Positions 9,882-16,720 of a DNA stretch of 21,215 bases are shown here, one piece after another. Within the stretch, counting starts at the first letter, position 1. Each line of letters begins with the position of its first letter. The stretch comes from UBA5336 sp964625835. Lineage in GTDB: Bacteria; Pseudomonadota; Alphaproteobacteria; Caulobacterales; Hyphomonadaceae. The notes under the pieces are model-generated. The model saw only the letters and a program-made list of their open reading frames with translations. It did not search any database and was not told where the DNA came from. The position numbers and the translations under genes were made by a program. The stretch is from contig CAZVES010000029.1 of NCBI GenBank assembly GCA_964625835.1, forward strand, positions 1 to 21,215. Direction: 5' to 3'.

Positions 9882-10447
9882 ATGATCCGCCTTTCCTCTT
9901 CCGGAGGGGCAGGGGCCGCCGGCGGCGCACAACCCAGCGCCTGTCCGTATCCCTTCAGATAGGCGCGGCGCTCCATGCCGAGACGATATGCCGTGGCGAG
10001 CCGGTCGGCGTAGCGCTCTGCACCGGTCGCCTCCCGCACCAGCCCCCTGAACGGGATGAAGCCCCGCGCGGTCGAGGAGACGGCATCCAGCGCGGCATCG
10101 GCAGAACGGTTGGCCGCCCATTCCGCTCGGTCGCGTTCCTCGTCATCGCTGGAGACCGCATCATCGTCCGGGCCGAGAATCGCCGTGAGTTCGGCGATCT
10201 GGGCTTCCAGTGACAGGCAATCGACACCGTCTTCGACACCATAGGGAGTTTCCAGCGTCTCAAGGCGCGCCGGGATGTCCTCGCGTCGCAGGTTCAGATC
10301 TTCCAGGGGACTGAGAGCCGCATCCGGCAGGCCCTCGCCCGTGCGCTCCACGGCGGTACTGGTTGCCTCGCTTGCTGTCATGCCATCGCTTGCACATCCC
10401 GCAAGGATGAGAAACACGGGCACTGCGGAGAGTGGCGTTGTTTTCAT
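9857..10447 (-). CDS. Small conserved-looking lipoprotein, function unknown
   Basis: This is a 196-residue protein with a clear lipoprotein signal: MKTTPLSAVPVFLILAGC, lipobox LAGC, with lipidation at C18. The ATG at 10447 is chosen because it places the signal peptide at the N-terminus. The longer in-frame start at 10540 would run through the tRNA-Lys promoter and add a second hydrophobic stretch. The middle is acidic and helical (PDDDAVSSDDEERDRAEW). The C-terminal part has a motif around RGFIPFRGLVREATGA followed by YRLGMERRAYLKGYGQALGC, a pattern I associate with uncharacterised alphaproteobacterial lipoproteins. No enzyme motif is seen. The tail is proline-rich and ends in basic residues. 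It is convergent with tgt. Confidence 0.75.
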   Translation of the reverse strand: MKTTPLSAVPVFLILAGCASDGMTASEATSTAVERTGEGLPDAALSPLEDLNLRREDIPARLETLETPYGVEDGVDCLSLEAQIAELTAILGPDDDAVSSDDEERDRAEWAANRSADAALDAVSSTARGFIPFRGLVREATGAERYADRLATAYRLGMERRAYLKGYGQALGCAPPAAPAPPEEERRIIYRSPSRG

Positions 10448-10505
10448 GCCCGCCAGATAGCTGCAAAAAAGTGTCGCAGACAAGGCGGTCAGGGTCGCGA
10501 CGACA

Positions 10506-10534
10506 TTGACGCAGGCCATGCATCCATCTATGTC
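10506..10534 (+). promoter_or_regulatory. Promoter of tRNA-Lys
   Basis: TTGACGC (10506-10512), 14 nt, then TCTATGTC (10527-10534) closely matches the Caulobacter housekeeping consensus TTGACGS-N10-14-GCTANAWC, with a full -35 match and 6 of 8 in the -10. Transcription would begin about 10 bases before the mature tRNA 5' end. Confidence 0.65.
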
Positions 10535-10552
10535 CGCCACTCGCCAGACAGT

Positions 10553-10628
10553 GTGCCGTTAGCTCAGTTGGTAGAGCAGCTGACTTTTAATCAGCGGGTC
10601 ACAGGTTCGAATCCTGTACGGCACACCA
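10553..10628 (+). tRNA. tRNA-Lys (anticodon UUU)
   Basis: This is a complete 76-nt cloverleaf with encoded CCA (10626-10628). Acceptor arms GTGCCGT and ACGGCAC pair over seven bases, and the discriminator base is A10625. The D arm has GCTC/GAGC. The anticodon stem GCTGA/TCAGC encloses the loop CTTTTAA, which puts the anticodon TTT at 10586-10588. The T arm ACAGG-TTCGAAT-CCTGT is canonical. The gene lies next to a recombinase fragment, in keeping with a former integration site at the tRNA 3' end. Confidence 0.98.
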
Positions 10629-10704
10629 CAGCATGCTGCAGTGATTGCAGGGAAATGCGTCGTTCGCTTCTGTTCCATTTGGGATGATCTGGGGCAAAAG
10701 GGAT

Positions 10705-10739
10705 ATCCCAAACCGATTGAGGGCGAAACTGTTTGGGAT
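10705..10739. repeat. 9-bp inverted repeat 3' of tRNA-Lys
   Basis: ATCCCAAAC (10705-10713) and GTTTGGGAT (10731-10739) form a perfect 9-bp inverted repeat with a 17-nt spacer. A third copy of the TTTGGGATG word, in direct orientation, is at 10678-10686. There is no T-run, so it is not an ordinary terminator. The position in eroded DNA after a tRNA suggests a leftover recombinase arm or core site, but this is only a guess. Confidence 0.5.
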
Positions 10740-10747
10740 GTGTTCTG

Positions 10748-10904
10748 TCAGCCGAAGGTCCAGCGGACGCCGCATTTGGGGCACTTGAAGCCTTCTCCCA
10801 AAGGTTAAGTGCAGGCCCTCTGGCGAGCGGCAACCCATGGCAGCCAGCTGTAAACGACGCGCCAGGCGTTCCTGGAGCGCGTGTCCCGGGTGATCTGCGT
10901 GTGG
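10748..10904 (-). pseudogene. Possible zinc-ribbon gene remnant
   Basis: One minus-strand frame reads WRVVYSWLPWVAARQRACT, then a TAA (10805-10807), then PLGEGFKCPKCGVRWTFG and a TGA at 10748-10750. The CPKC-type knuckle looks like the end of a zinc-ribbon protein interrupted by a stop. There is no start codon or longer homologous context, so it may be chance. The rest of 10629-10904 shows no supported gene. Confidence 0.22.
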
Positions 10905-11174
10905 TCATATTGCGAAGCCCTTCTGCGTCGTGTACCGGGCCAGCCTGTTGCATGCGGGATCTGCGATCTCACCGTCAATGTCGAGATAGGCGTCCAGTAA
11001 CTCGCGCAAGCTGGCGACACTGGAATGGTTCGGCCAGCTGGCGATCTGTTCCAGGGTGCAGCCTGCCCGAAAAAGGCGTGTCATGCCTGTGTCGCGGCAG
11101 TCCTCGAAAGTGAAAGCTGCAATCGGATCGCCCCAGTCATCGTGGGCCTGGCCGATCAGGCTGGGGTGCTTCAT
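10905..11174 (-). pseudogene. Tyrosine recombinase (phage-type integrase) C-terminal fragment
   Basis: The minus-strand frame contains FEDCRDTGMTRLFRAGCTLE, then QIASWPNHSSVASLRELLDA and YLDIDGEIADPACNRLARYT. This aligns by eye with the C-terminal catalytic part of alphaproteobacterial phage integrases (FHDLRGTAVTRLA-AGC, GHS and LDAHYL boxes). The arginine of the HxxR box, the second histidine and a tyrosine are still present. The first histidine is replaced by glutamate, the G of GHS by N, and the residue before the tyrosine is missing. Only about 60-90 residues of a protein normally over 300 remain, with no intact upstream frame. It is therefore almost certainly inactive. It lies about 280 bases from tRNA-Lys, a typical attachment site for such elements. 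The 114 bases between this fragment and the next gene hold nothing I can identify. Confidence 0.7.
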
Positions 11175-11288
11175 GGCGGCCAGGGCGCGTGCCTCGCGGA
11201 AATGATTGCCATGTGTGCGCTGAGGGTAGGGCGTGTGTCGGCCGGGATGGGCGTCCAGTCGGCCATGCGACAGGCCGCGCAGGAAGGC

Positions 11289-11492
11289 TCAGGCCGCCTT
11301 GTCCAATTGGCTTGCCAGTTGACGAAGCCTTTCCAGGGCCTGTTGTGCGTCCTCTATGGCCAAGGGCACTTCTTCGCGGAGAAACTCCACATTGTCCACA
11401 GGCCCCCGGATGGCCTGCGAGGCCTGGGCCAGGACGCTGAGGCTGGATTCCAACGCTGCGATCTCATGCAGGATATTGGTCATGTTAACCAT
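11289..11492 (-). CDS. Small helical hypothetical protein
   Basis: This is a protein of about 67 residues, MVNMTNILHEIAALESSLSV onward, ending ALERLRQLASQLDKAA. It is almost entirely predicted helix with heptad-like spacing of hydrophobic residues, so a coiled coil or helical hairpin is likely. There is no signal peptide or known motif. The start could be the ATG at 11492 or the one at 11483; neither has a clear ribosome-binding site. A good promoter-like element lies just upstream, which supports expression. It may be a remnant cargo gene of the tRNA-linked element or a native regulator. I do not recognise a family. Confidence 0.5.
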   Translation of the reverse strand: MVNMTNILHEIAALESSLSVLAQASQAIRGPVDNVEFLREEVPLAIEDAQQALERLRQLASQLDKAA

Positions 11493-11514
11493 CAAAAACA
11501 ACTTACGCGCGAAA

Positions 11515-11543
11515 TTAATAAGTTGCACTTTGACGTGTGGCAA
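11515..11543 (-). promoter_or_regulatory. Candidate promoter for the small helical ORF
   Basis: Minus strand: TTGCCA (11543 to 11538), exactly 17 nt, then TATTAA (11520 to 11515), in an AT-rich patch unusual for this window. The predicted start of transcription leaves a leader of only 15-25 nt. Confidence 0.45.
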
Positions 11544-11551
11544 GGCGTTTT

Positions 11552-12580
11552 CTAGTTGCCGGCCTCGATTGTGGCGCGTGCGATCTCGCTCCAGCTGACG
11601 AGTTTGAAGTTCTGGTCGCGCGACCGCGTGGGATTGGCATCGTCCTGGACGACCAGCAGGCCCTCTGGAAAGCCTGGCAGGGGCATTGCCGTGGCATCAA
11701 TGCCATCGGTGTTGGATGTCCCATCAATCGTGGTGTCATCGGTGTCAACGATGCGGAATACGCCCCTCGGTGCGTGCGGCGGGTCGAGATCGTAGATGAC
11801 AAAGCGGTCCTTGCCCTGGGCCGATGCGATGAGAAACCCGTCTCCCTCGCCAGGGTTCCAGATTGTCAGGCCTTCCACATCCATGGCCAGGCCGCTGGCC
11901 GAACCCACTTCATCAACCAGAACGGGTTGTGAGGCCGCGTCACCAAGGTCGATCGTCCAGATGCCGCGCTCTTCTTCGCCAATAAAAAGGCGCCCGGCGG
12001 CGTCGTCGAACACGCAGCCCTCAAGCTGCGTTTGCAGTTTTACCGTGCGGGCAAGGACCGGCGCGATTTCGCCCGAGCGTGTTTCAGGAACCGACCAGAG
12101 TTCCACCAATCCATCCTTGTAGGTCACGGCCACCGTATACGTGTCATTGAGGATGCCGACGCACAGGCCATAGGGCTCGGGCGGGGCAACCGGCGTGTCG
12201 CCCAGATGGCTGACGTCCAGCGTCTGCGGTTCGATCCTGAACCATGAGAGCCCGCCCACTTCATCATTGCTGGCCACCGCGAGGTTAAAGCGCAGGTCCA
12301 CATTGTTGACCTGGCCAACCTCAAGGAACTGAAGCTCACGACCCTCCAAATCATAGACATAAAGGCCCGTATCCTTGTTGGTGCCGAGAATGAGCGACCG
12401 AGCGGGGGCGAGCGGGTTGACCCAGATCGCCGGATCGTCGGCCTGATCGCCAAGGCCCAGCATGGGATCGGTCTCGGCAGCCGGCTGGACCTCAGCAATC
12501 TTGAACATCAGGGATTCGGGCGCCGTTGCGCAGGCGGTCAGGGTGGCCAGGCAGGCCGCGGCAAGGGCTGGGCGGTACAT
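11552..12580 (-). CDS. Beta-propeller phytase (3-phytase) lipoprotein
   Basis: This is a 342-residue enzyme of the calcium-dependent beta-propeller phytase family, which removes phosphate from inositol hexakisphosphate outside the cytoplasm. The signal peptide ends in LTAC with lipidation at C17, so it is probably tethered to the outer membrane or periplasmic face. Family motifs in order are GDQADDPAIWVNP (near 44-56), LILGTNKDTGLYVYDL, QVNNVDLRFN, EGCVFDD, LFIGEEERGIW, DVEGLTIW, and near the C-terminus DGIDATAMPLPGFPEGLLVV with QDDAN and FKLVSW. The acidic residues that bind calcium and phosphate appear to be kept. GGAG lies nine bases before the ATG. Such phytases often sit beside a TonB-dependent receptor; here the receptor remnant lies just upstream. 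The enzyme itself looks intact. Confidence 0.93.
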   Translation of the reverse strand: MYRPALAAACLATLTACATAPESLMFKIAEVQPAAETDPMLGLGDQADDPAIWVNPLAPARSLILGTNKDTGLYVYDLEGRELQFLEVGQVNNVDLRFNLAVASNDEVGGLSWFRIEPQTLDVSHLGDTPVAPPEPYGLCVGILNDTYTVAVTYKDGLVELWSVPETRSGEIAPVLARTVKLQTQLEGCVFDDAAGRLFIGEEERGIWTIDLGDAASQPVLVDEVGSASGLAMDVEGLTIWNPGEGDGFLIASAQGKDRFVIYDLDPPHAPRGVFRIVDTDDTTIDGTSNTDGIDATAMPLPGFPEGLLVVQDDANPTRSRDQNFKLVSWSEIARATIEAGN

Positions 12581-12664
12581 TCAGAAAGGCTCCGTCATTT
12601 AAGACGGGGCCAGGCCCAATCGCCCGCCCCGAATGGATCATGGGTTGAATGGCGCTGGTCCGCA

Positions 12665-12960
12665 TCAGTACGTGAGGCGCGCGCCGAGTTTGCCGTTTTG
12701 CCAAACTCGTCATACTCCATCAAGCGGCTTTCGTTGCCGAAATCGTAGCACTCCGCTTCATCGGACAGGTTCTTGCCTTTAAGTTAGACTTAGATGTTGC
12801 CATTAAAGTCATACTTGGCTGAGGCGCCGATCAGCAGGCGGTCATCGATGGTTCTGTCGAGGTCTTCTTCGACCAGTTTGTCATAATTGTTGCCGCGGAA
12901 ATTGGCCGAGATGCGCAGGTTCCAGAGGCGGACTTTTCGCGGGGGTGTGGCAGGTATGAC
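12665..12960 (-). pseudogene. TonB-dependent receptor, broken C-terminal fragment
   Basis: The minus strand encodes the last part of an outer-membrane TonB-dependent receptor barrel: PATPPRKVRLWNLRISANFR, then LVEEDLDRTIDDRLLIGASA and KYDFNGNI. In the same frame come TAA (12790-12792), one valine codon, a second TAA (12784-12786), and then LKGKNLSDEAECYDFGNESR and LMEYDEFGKT. After that a one-base deletion shifts the frame, and the typical terminal strand KLGARLTY follows, ending in TGA at 12665-12667. The segments match the plug-less end of the family (NLxDE, EYDEFGKT, final aromatic residue). The 5' part is missing and the fragment abuts the permease gene. It was probably once co-transcribed with the phytase as its phosphate-ester uptake partner. 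The 84 bases from its stop to the phytase start show only the phytase ribosome-binding site. Confidence 0.85.
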
Positions 12961-12989
12961 TCCATCGGCCCGGCTTGAGGGCTGCAGCC

Positions 12990-13751
12990 TCAGATCGTGA
13001 CTGCAAGGCGTATGAGCAGCCGTGTGGCCACATACAGCACGAGAATAGCCGTCAGCCGCTTGATCCATTCTGGCTTCAGTCGTGAACTTCCCAGCCACGA
13101 ACCCACCTGTCCGCCGACCAGAACCGCCAGGGCGAGGGGCCAGTACTCCGCCGCTTGCCAGATCAGTGAGGTTTCGCTGAGCTTGGTGGCCTGTCCCGAC
13201 AGGCCCGACAGAGAGTTGCAGAGGATGAAAAGACTGCAGCCGCCAGCAATCTGGCGCGGAGTGCCCCATCCGGTGAGATAGAGCACCGGGGCAAGGAATA
13301 TGCCCCCGCCAATGCCAACAAGGCCGGCCAGCCCTCCGATTGCCCCGCCCAGTGCAAGGCTGGCAGGAAGGGGCAATGCATGGTGCCTTGAGGGCGCAGC
13401 GGCTGGCCGGCCATCGAGCAGGAGGCGCAAGCCAGACACAAGCAGGGCCGTGCCGAGCAGGCCGATAAAGACCATCTCGGGGATCGGTATGCGTCCGCCA
13501 ATCCATGCAGCCGGCACCGATATCATCAGGAATGGCGCAATCTGGCGAAAGGGCAGGGCGTCTTCCCTCCAGAACCTCCAGGTCCCGCCAGAGACAACAA
13601 TGATGTTGCAGGTGAGCGCGATGATCGGGATCAGCCTGTAGTCAACACCGCTGAGCACCAGAAGCGCATTATAGGTCGAACCGCCACCAAAGCCGACGGC
13701 GGCGTAGAGCAGGGCGGTGAGCGCAAACAGGCCGCCGAGAAGCCACGTCAT
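12990..13751 (-). CDS. TauE/SafE (TSUP) family permease
   Basis: This is a 253-residue integral inner-membrane protein of the TSUP family, whose members export sulfite, sulfoacetate or related organosulfur anions. About eight hydrophobic segments are visible. Two related halves each carry a glycine-rich family motif: LYAAVGFGGGSTYNALLVL near residue 16 and GLAGLVGIGGGIFLAPVLY in the middle. The length is typical. It follows moaA on the same strand after 54 bases and is the last gene of the sulfur/molybdenum cluster. The context suggests export of sulfite or another oxidised sulfur product made by the Sox proteins. This is an inference from neighbourhood; the substrate cannot be read from the protein. 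Its 3' end directly abuts the broken receptor gene. Confidence 0.88.
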   Translation of the reverse strand: MTWLLGGLFALTALLYAAVGFGGGSTYNALLVLSGVDYRLIPIIALTCNIIVVSGGTWRFWREDALPFRQIAPFLMISVPAAWIGGRIPIPEMVFIGLLGTALLVSGLRLLLDGRPAAAPSRHHALPLPASLALGGAIGGLAGLVGIGGGIFLAPVLYLTGWGTPRQIAGGCSLFILCNSLSGLSGQATKLSETSLIWQAAEYWPLALAVLVGGQVGSWLGSSRLKPEWIKRLTAILVLYVATRLLIRLAVTI

Positions 13752-13805
13752 CGGCTGATCCAGCCCAGGCTCGCTGCCATGGCCAAGCCGGTTTCCGACA
13801 CGGCC

Positions 13806-14834
13806 CTATCCGCCAGTGACCGACATATGCCGTTGCAGGGTCGGGTCTTCGCCGGGCGCGCGGATCGCAAAGTCATGGCGCTCGGGTTTCGCGACGAGTG
13901 CCCTGTCGAGCGCGCGATGAAGAGCCACCGTGCCGGCGTCCTCACCGCGCAGGGCCGCGCGCAGGTCGACATGGTCTTCCTGGCCGAGGCACATGTAGAT
14001 GCGACCGGTGCAGGTGACGCGCATCCGGTTGCAACCGGCGCAGAAATTGTTGGTCAGCGGCGTGATGAAGCCCAGCCGCCCCCCGGTCTCGCGCACACGC
14101 ACGTAGCGCGAAGGGCCGGCATGGGGATCTTCGCTGTTCTCCTCCACCAGGCTCCAGCGCGCCTCGAGCGCTGATCGCACCTCAAACAGGGGCAGGTACT
14201 GGTCAAACCGGTCGGGTCCGGCGTCGCCCATGGGCATCACTTCAATAAGGGTCATGTCAAACCCGCGCCCATGGGCCCAGGCCACCATATCCGGGATATG
14301 GTCGGCATTCTGGTCTTTCAGGGCCACGGTGTTGATCTTCACCTTCAGGCCTGCCGCAACTGCGGCATCCAGCCCGTCCAGAACCTGAGAGAGATCGCCG
14401 CGTCGTGTGATGGCGCGGAACCGACCGTCTTCGATCGCGTCTAAAGATACGTTGATGCGCCTCACCCCGGCCGCTGCGAGCATGTCGGCATGGCGCACCA
14501 GTTGCGAGCCATTCGTCGTCAGCGTGAGCTCTTTCAGCCCATTTCCGAGGCGCTCACCGAGTTGTCCGAACAGGCTGGCCACGTCCCGGCGCACCAGTGG
14601 CTCGCCCCCGGTGATGCGTATCTTGCGCACCCCGCGCGCAATAAAGGCGTCGCAAACGCGCACCATTTCGGGAACGCTGAGCAGGTCCTTCTTCGGCAGG
14701 AACTGCATGGTCTCTGCCATGCAATAGGTGCAGCGCATGTCGCAGCGGTCTGTCACTGACAAGCGCAGATAACTCACCTGGCGGCCATGCCGGTCGCGCA
14801 GGCCAATCCCCGCAGGTTGCAATCCGTCAGCCAT
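13806..14834 (-). CDS. moaA: GTP 3',8-cyclase, molybdenum cofactor biosynthesis
   Basis: MoaA is a radical S-adenosylmethionine enzyme that, with MoaC, converts GTP to cyclic pyranopterin monophosphate, the first step of molybdopterin synthesis. The 342-residue product begins MADGLQPAGIGLRDRHGRQV. The radical-SAM cluster motif CDMRCTYC (C-x3-C-x2-C) is near residues 31-38. ITGGEPL follows, and the second cluster site is CAGCNRMRVTCTGRIYMC (C-x2-C-x13-C). The C-terminal SVTGG carries the essential double glycine. The ATG at 14834 was chosen because it overlaps the upstream stop as ATGGCTGA and removes 12 unconserved residues. Its presence beside a molybdoenzyme and a ModE-like regulator suggests a dedicated copy for this cluster; whether another moaA exists elsewhere is unknown. 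Confidence 0.96.
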   Translation of the reverse strand: MADGLQPAGIGLRDRHGRQVSYLRLSVTDRCDMRCTYCMAETMQFLPKKDLLSVPEMVRVCDAFIARGVRKIRITGGEPLVRRDVASLFGQLGERLGNGLKELTLTTNGSQLVRHADMLAAAGVRRINVSLDAIEDGRFRAITRRGDLSQVLDGLDAAVAAGLKVKINTVALKDQNADHIPDMVAWAHGRGFDMTLIEVMPMGDAGPDRFDQYLPLFEVRSALEARWSLVEENSEDPHAGPSRYVRVRETGGRLGFITPLTNNFCAGCNRMRVTCTGRIYMCLGQEDHVDLRAALRGEDAGTVALHRALDRALVAKPERHDFAIRAPGEDPTLQRHMSVTGG

Positions 14835-16332
14835 GAACGATTTCCTCGGATGCGTTTGCAAGGTCGGCAAGCGTGTCGATGTCGCGACCGAGCCGCGGCG
14901 CGAGTGTCACCGTGCGCGTTTGTGAAAGCTGCTGGAAGAGCCCCCGCGCGCCGCGGTCGCCCGTCAGCTGCCTGAGTTGGGCAAACACCGAGCGGTGGAA
15001 CAGCGCTGGCGGGCAGGGCGTACCGTTCACGCAGCTCATGACCGCCTGCACGCCCGGTAACAGTGCCTGCCTCAGTTCCAGAAGGTGCTGTTCCGGCACA
15101 TCGGGCATGTCCGCCAGCATGATGAGTGCCGCATCCACGCCGTCGGCCTCGCCAAGCACTTCGATTGCGCGGGCGAGCGATGTGCCTTGCCCTGCTTTGG
15201 CATCCGGGTTCACCGCGACGGCCCAACTGCGCGATTGAAGCTCCCGCGCTCTTGCTTTGTGGGCGGGGCCGACCACGGCGATGCGACGGGCCACCGGTTG
15301 ACCACCAAGCAGGCCGGCGGCATGGGCGAGCAATGGCTGGCCACGATAGTCTGCCATCAGCTTGTCACCGGCCTCGAACCTGGACGACTGTCCAGCCGCC
15401 AGCATCACCAGGGCGGTGGTGCCCATCGGCGCGTCGCCACACTGCTTGTACGCCTCGACAATCTCTGCCAGCGCCGACACCGCCAGCATCGACGCATCGC
15501 GAAGTGACGGGACCAGCCCCACAGGCCCACGCACCCGCGAAATCTGGGCCTCAGCCAGGCCTGCCGCGCGCAGCGCCTCACACCGGCGTTGATGGGTGCG
15601 CCGGCTCCCCACGGCGCCGATATGGAATGCCGGACCGGACAGGGCCTGGCGCAGCAGCGGCCCCTCCCAGTCGCCATCGTGAAACATCAATGCAAAGGCC
15701 GTCCAGGCATCGTCACATGCCTCCGGCAACGCCGATGGCGTCTCCAGGCGGGTGATGTCACCGTGCCCCTCGCCCGTTGCCTGGGTGATGTCCTCATCAT
15801 CGCGAAGCCAGAGGCTGACAGGTATGCCCGCCGCCTTTGAGAGCCTTGCCAGGGCCAGCGCATCTGCCCCGCGCCCGGCAATGCGAAGGCGCAGCTTGGG
15901 GGCATAGTGCGCCGTGAAACTCAAATCGCCGATGGCGACGTCCAGTGAAGCCGGCAGGCGCGCGCCCAGCCGCCGGTGGCAACGGGCGACGGCATCGCGA
16001 TCGGCATTGGGCAGCACAGCCACCTCGATCGCGCCGCCGCAGGGCAGGGGAAGGTCCTTGAAGGGCGAGCCGGCCCCATAGCGCAGCGTACGAGCCTGCC
16101 CGTTCTCCAGCGCCGCGCGGGCGTGGAGAGCCACATCAGCATCGATACATCCGCCAGACAGGTATCCCGCCACTCGCCCACATTGCGAGACCGCCAGCAG
16201 GGCCCCGGGCGCACGCACAGCGCCGCCTTCCGTCTTCGTGACAACCACCAACGCCGCACCCGCCTCGCTGTGCCAGTCCAGCCAGCGCGCGAGCACGTCT
16301 TCAGCGTGTTCGAGGTATTCGGTCAAACCCAT
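14827..16332 (-). CDS. XdhC-MocA fusion: molybdoenzyme maturation factor and molybdopterin nucleotidyltransferase
   Basis: This 501-residue protein fuses two functions. Residues 1 to about 300 are an XdhC/CoxI-type chaperone that delivers sulfurated molybdenum cofactor to xanthine-oxidase-family enzymes, with YLSGGCIDADV (58-67), PCGGAIEV (97-104) and the Rossmann-type motif AVGSRRTHQRR (240-250). Residues from about 303 to the end are a MobA/MocA-like nucleotidyltransferase with LAAGQSSRFE (311-320), DKLM and DMPDVPEQH. MocA enzymes make molybdopterin cytosine dinucleotide, the cofactor form used by this enzyme family, so cytidylyl transfer is the more likely activity. The fusion ties cofactor completion to insertion. 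The 3' end overlaps moaA by eight bases, and the start lies ten bases after the ModE-like stop. The best client is the IorB-like enzyme at the head of the cluster. Confidence 0.92.
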   Translation of the reverse strand: MGLTEYLEHAEDVLARWLDWHSEAGAALVVVTKTEGGAVRAPGALLAVSQCGRVAGYLSGGCIDADVALHARAALENGQARTLRYGAGSPFKDLPLPCGGAIEVAVLPNADRDAVARCHRRLGARLPASLDVAIGDLSFTAHYAPKLRLRIAGRGADALALARLSKAAGIPVSLWLRDDEDITQATGEGHGDITRLETPSALPEACDDAWTAFALMFHDGDWEGPLLRQALSGPAFHIGAVGSRRTHQRRCEALRAAGLAEAQISRVRGPVGLVPSLRDASMLAVSALAEIVEAYKQCGDAPMGTTALVMLAAGQSSRFEAGDKLMADYRGQPLLAHAAGLLGGQPVARRIAVVGPAHKARARELQSRSWAVAVNPDAKAGQGTSLARAIEVLGEADGVDAALIMLADMPDVPEQHLLELRQALLPGVQAVMSCVNGTPCPPALFHRSVFAQLRQLTGDRGARGLFQQLSQTRTVTLAPRLGRDIDTLADLANASEEIVHG

Positions 16333-16342
16333 CTAGGCGATC

Positions 16343-16720
16343 TTAATCATCGTTTACATCGCCGCCAGTCATTTCTTGCGATTGTGCTTCGGCCAACCCA
16401 TCCAGTTCGCCGCGCACGGCGTCTTCAGCGGCTGAACAGATTGCGCGATATCGCGCCAGCACCGACCGGCCCAGCTCCGTGAGCTGCGAGCCGCCATGCC
16501 CGGCCCCGCCATGGTGAGAGGTGACCAGCGGGCTCCTGAAATCCTGGTTGAGCTGGTCGATCAGTTTCAGCGCGCGCGGATATGACATCCCCAGCTCCAT
16601 CGCTGCCCCGCGAATCGATCCGGCCTTGTCGATCGTCTCCAGCAAGGCGGCTTTTCCCGGCCCCAGGCGTGCACCGCCGGGAAAGTCGATCCTCAGGCTG
16701 AGGCGCGCGCTCTGTATCAC
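16343..16720 (-). CDS. Minimal ModE-like DNA-binding regulator
   Basis: This is a 125-residue winged helix-turn-helix protein related to the N-terminal domain of ModE, the molybdate-responsive regulator. Visible features are GPGKAALLETIDKAGSIRGA, then AMELGMSYPRALKLIDQLNQ (recognition helix region), and the wing-like glycine stretch HHGGAGHGGSQLTELG. The C-terminal molybdate-binding MOP domains of full ModE are absent, so it may act without direct molybdate sensing or with a separate sensor. The GTG at 16720 is chosen because it overlaps the soxA stop as GTGA; longer frames run inside soxA. Its position between the sulfur and molybdenum-cofactor genes suggests that it regulates this cluster. 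The tail is acidic and without recognisable function. Confidence 0.88.
   Translation of the reverse strand: MIQSARLSLRIDFPGGARLGPGKAALLETIDKAGSIRGAAMELGMSYPRALKLIDQLNQDFRSPLVTSHHGGAGHGGSQLTELGRSVLARYRAICSAAEDAVRGELDGLAEAQSQEMTGGDVNDD

Noticed and set aside
10448..10540. Longer start of the lipoprotein gene at 10540
   Set aside because: The extension crosses the tRNA-Lys promoter and would bury the lipoprotein signal inside the protein.
10629..10652. Hairpins CAGCATGCTG and CTGCA-N5-TGCAG after tRNA-Lys as a terminator
   Set aside because: The stems are short and no T-run follows; an intrinsic terminator is not supported.
10591..10953. Minus-strand ORF of 120 codons overlapping tRNA-Lys
   Set aside because: Its end is translated antisense tRNA (the familiar false RTGFEPVTR-type peptide), and the rest has no family resemblance.
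12790..13506. 238-codon minus-strand ORF
   Set aside because: Most of it is a frame-shifted shadow of the TauE-like permease; only its last part (below about 12960) is meaningful, as the receptor pseudogene.
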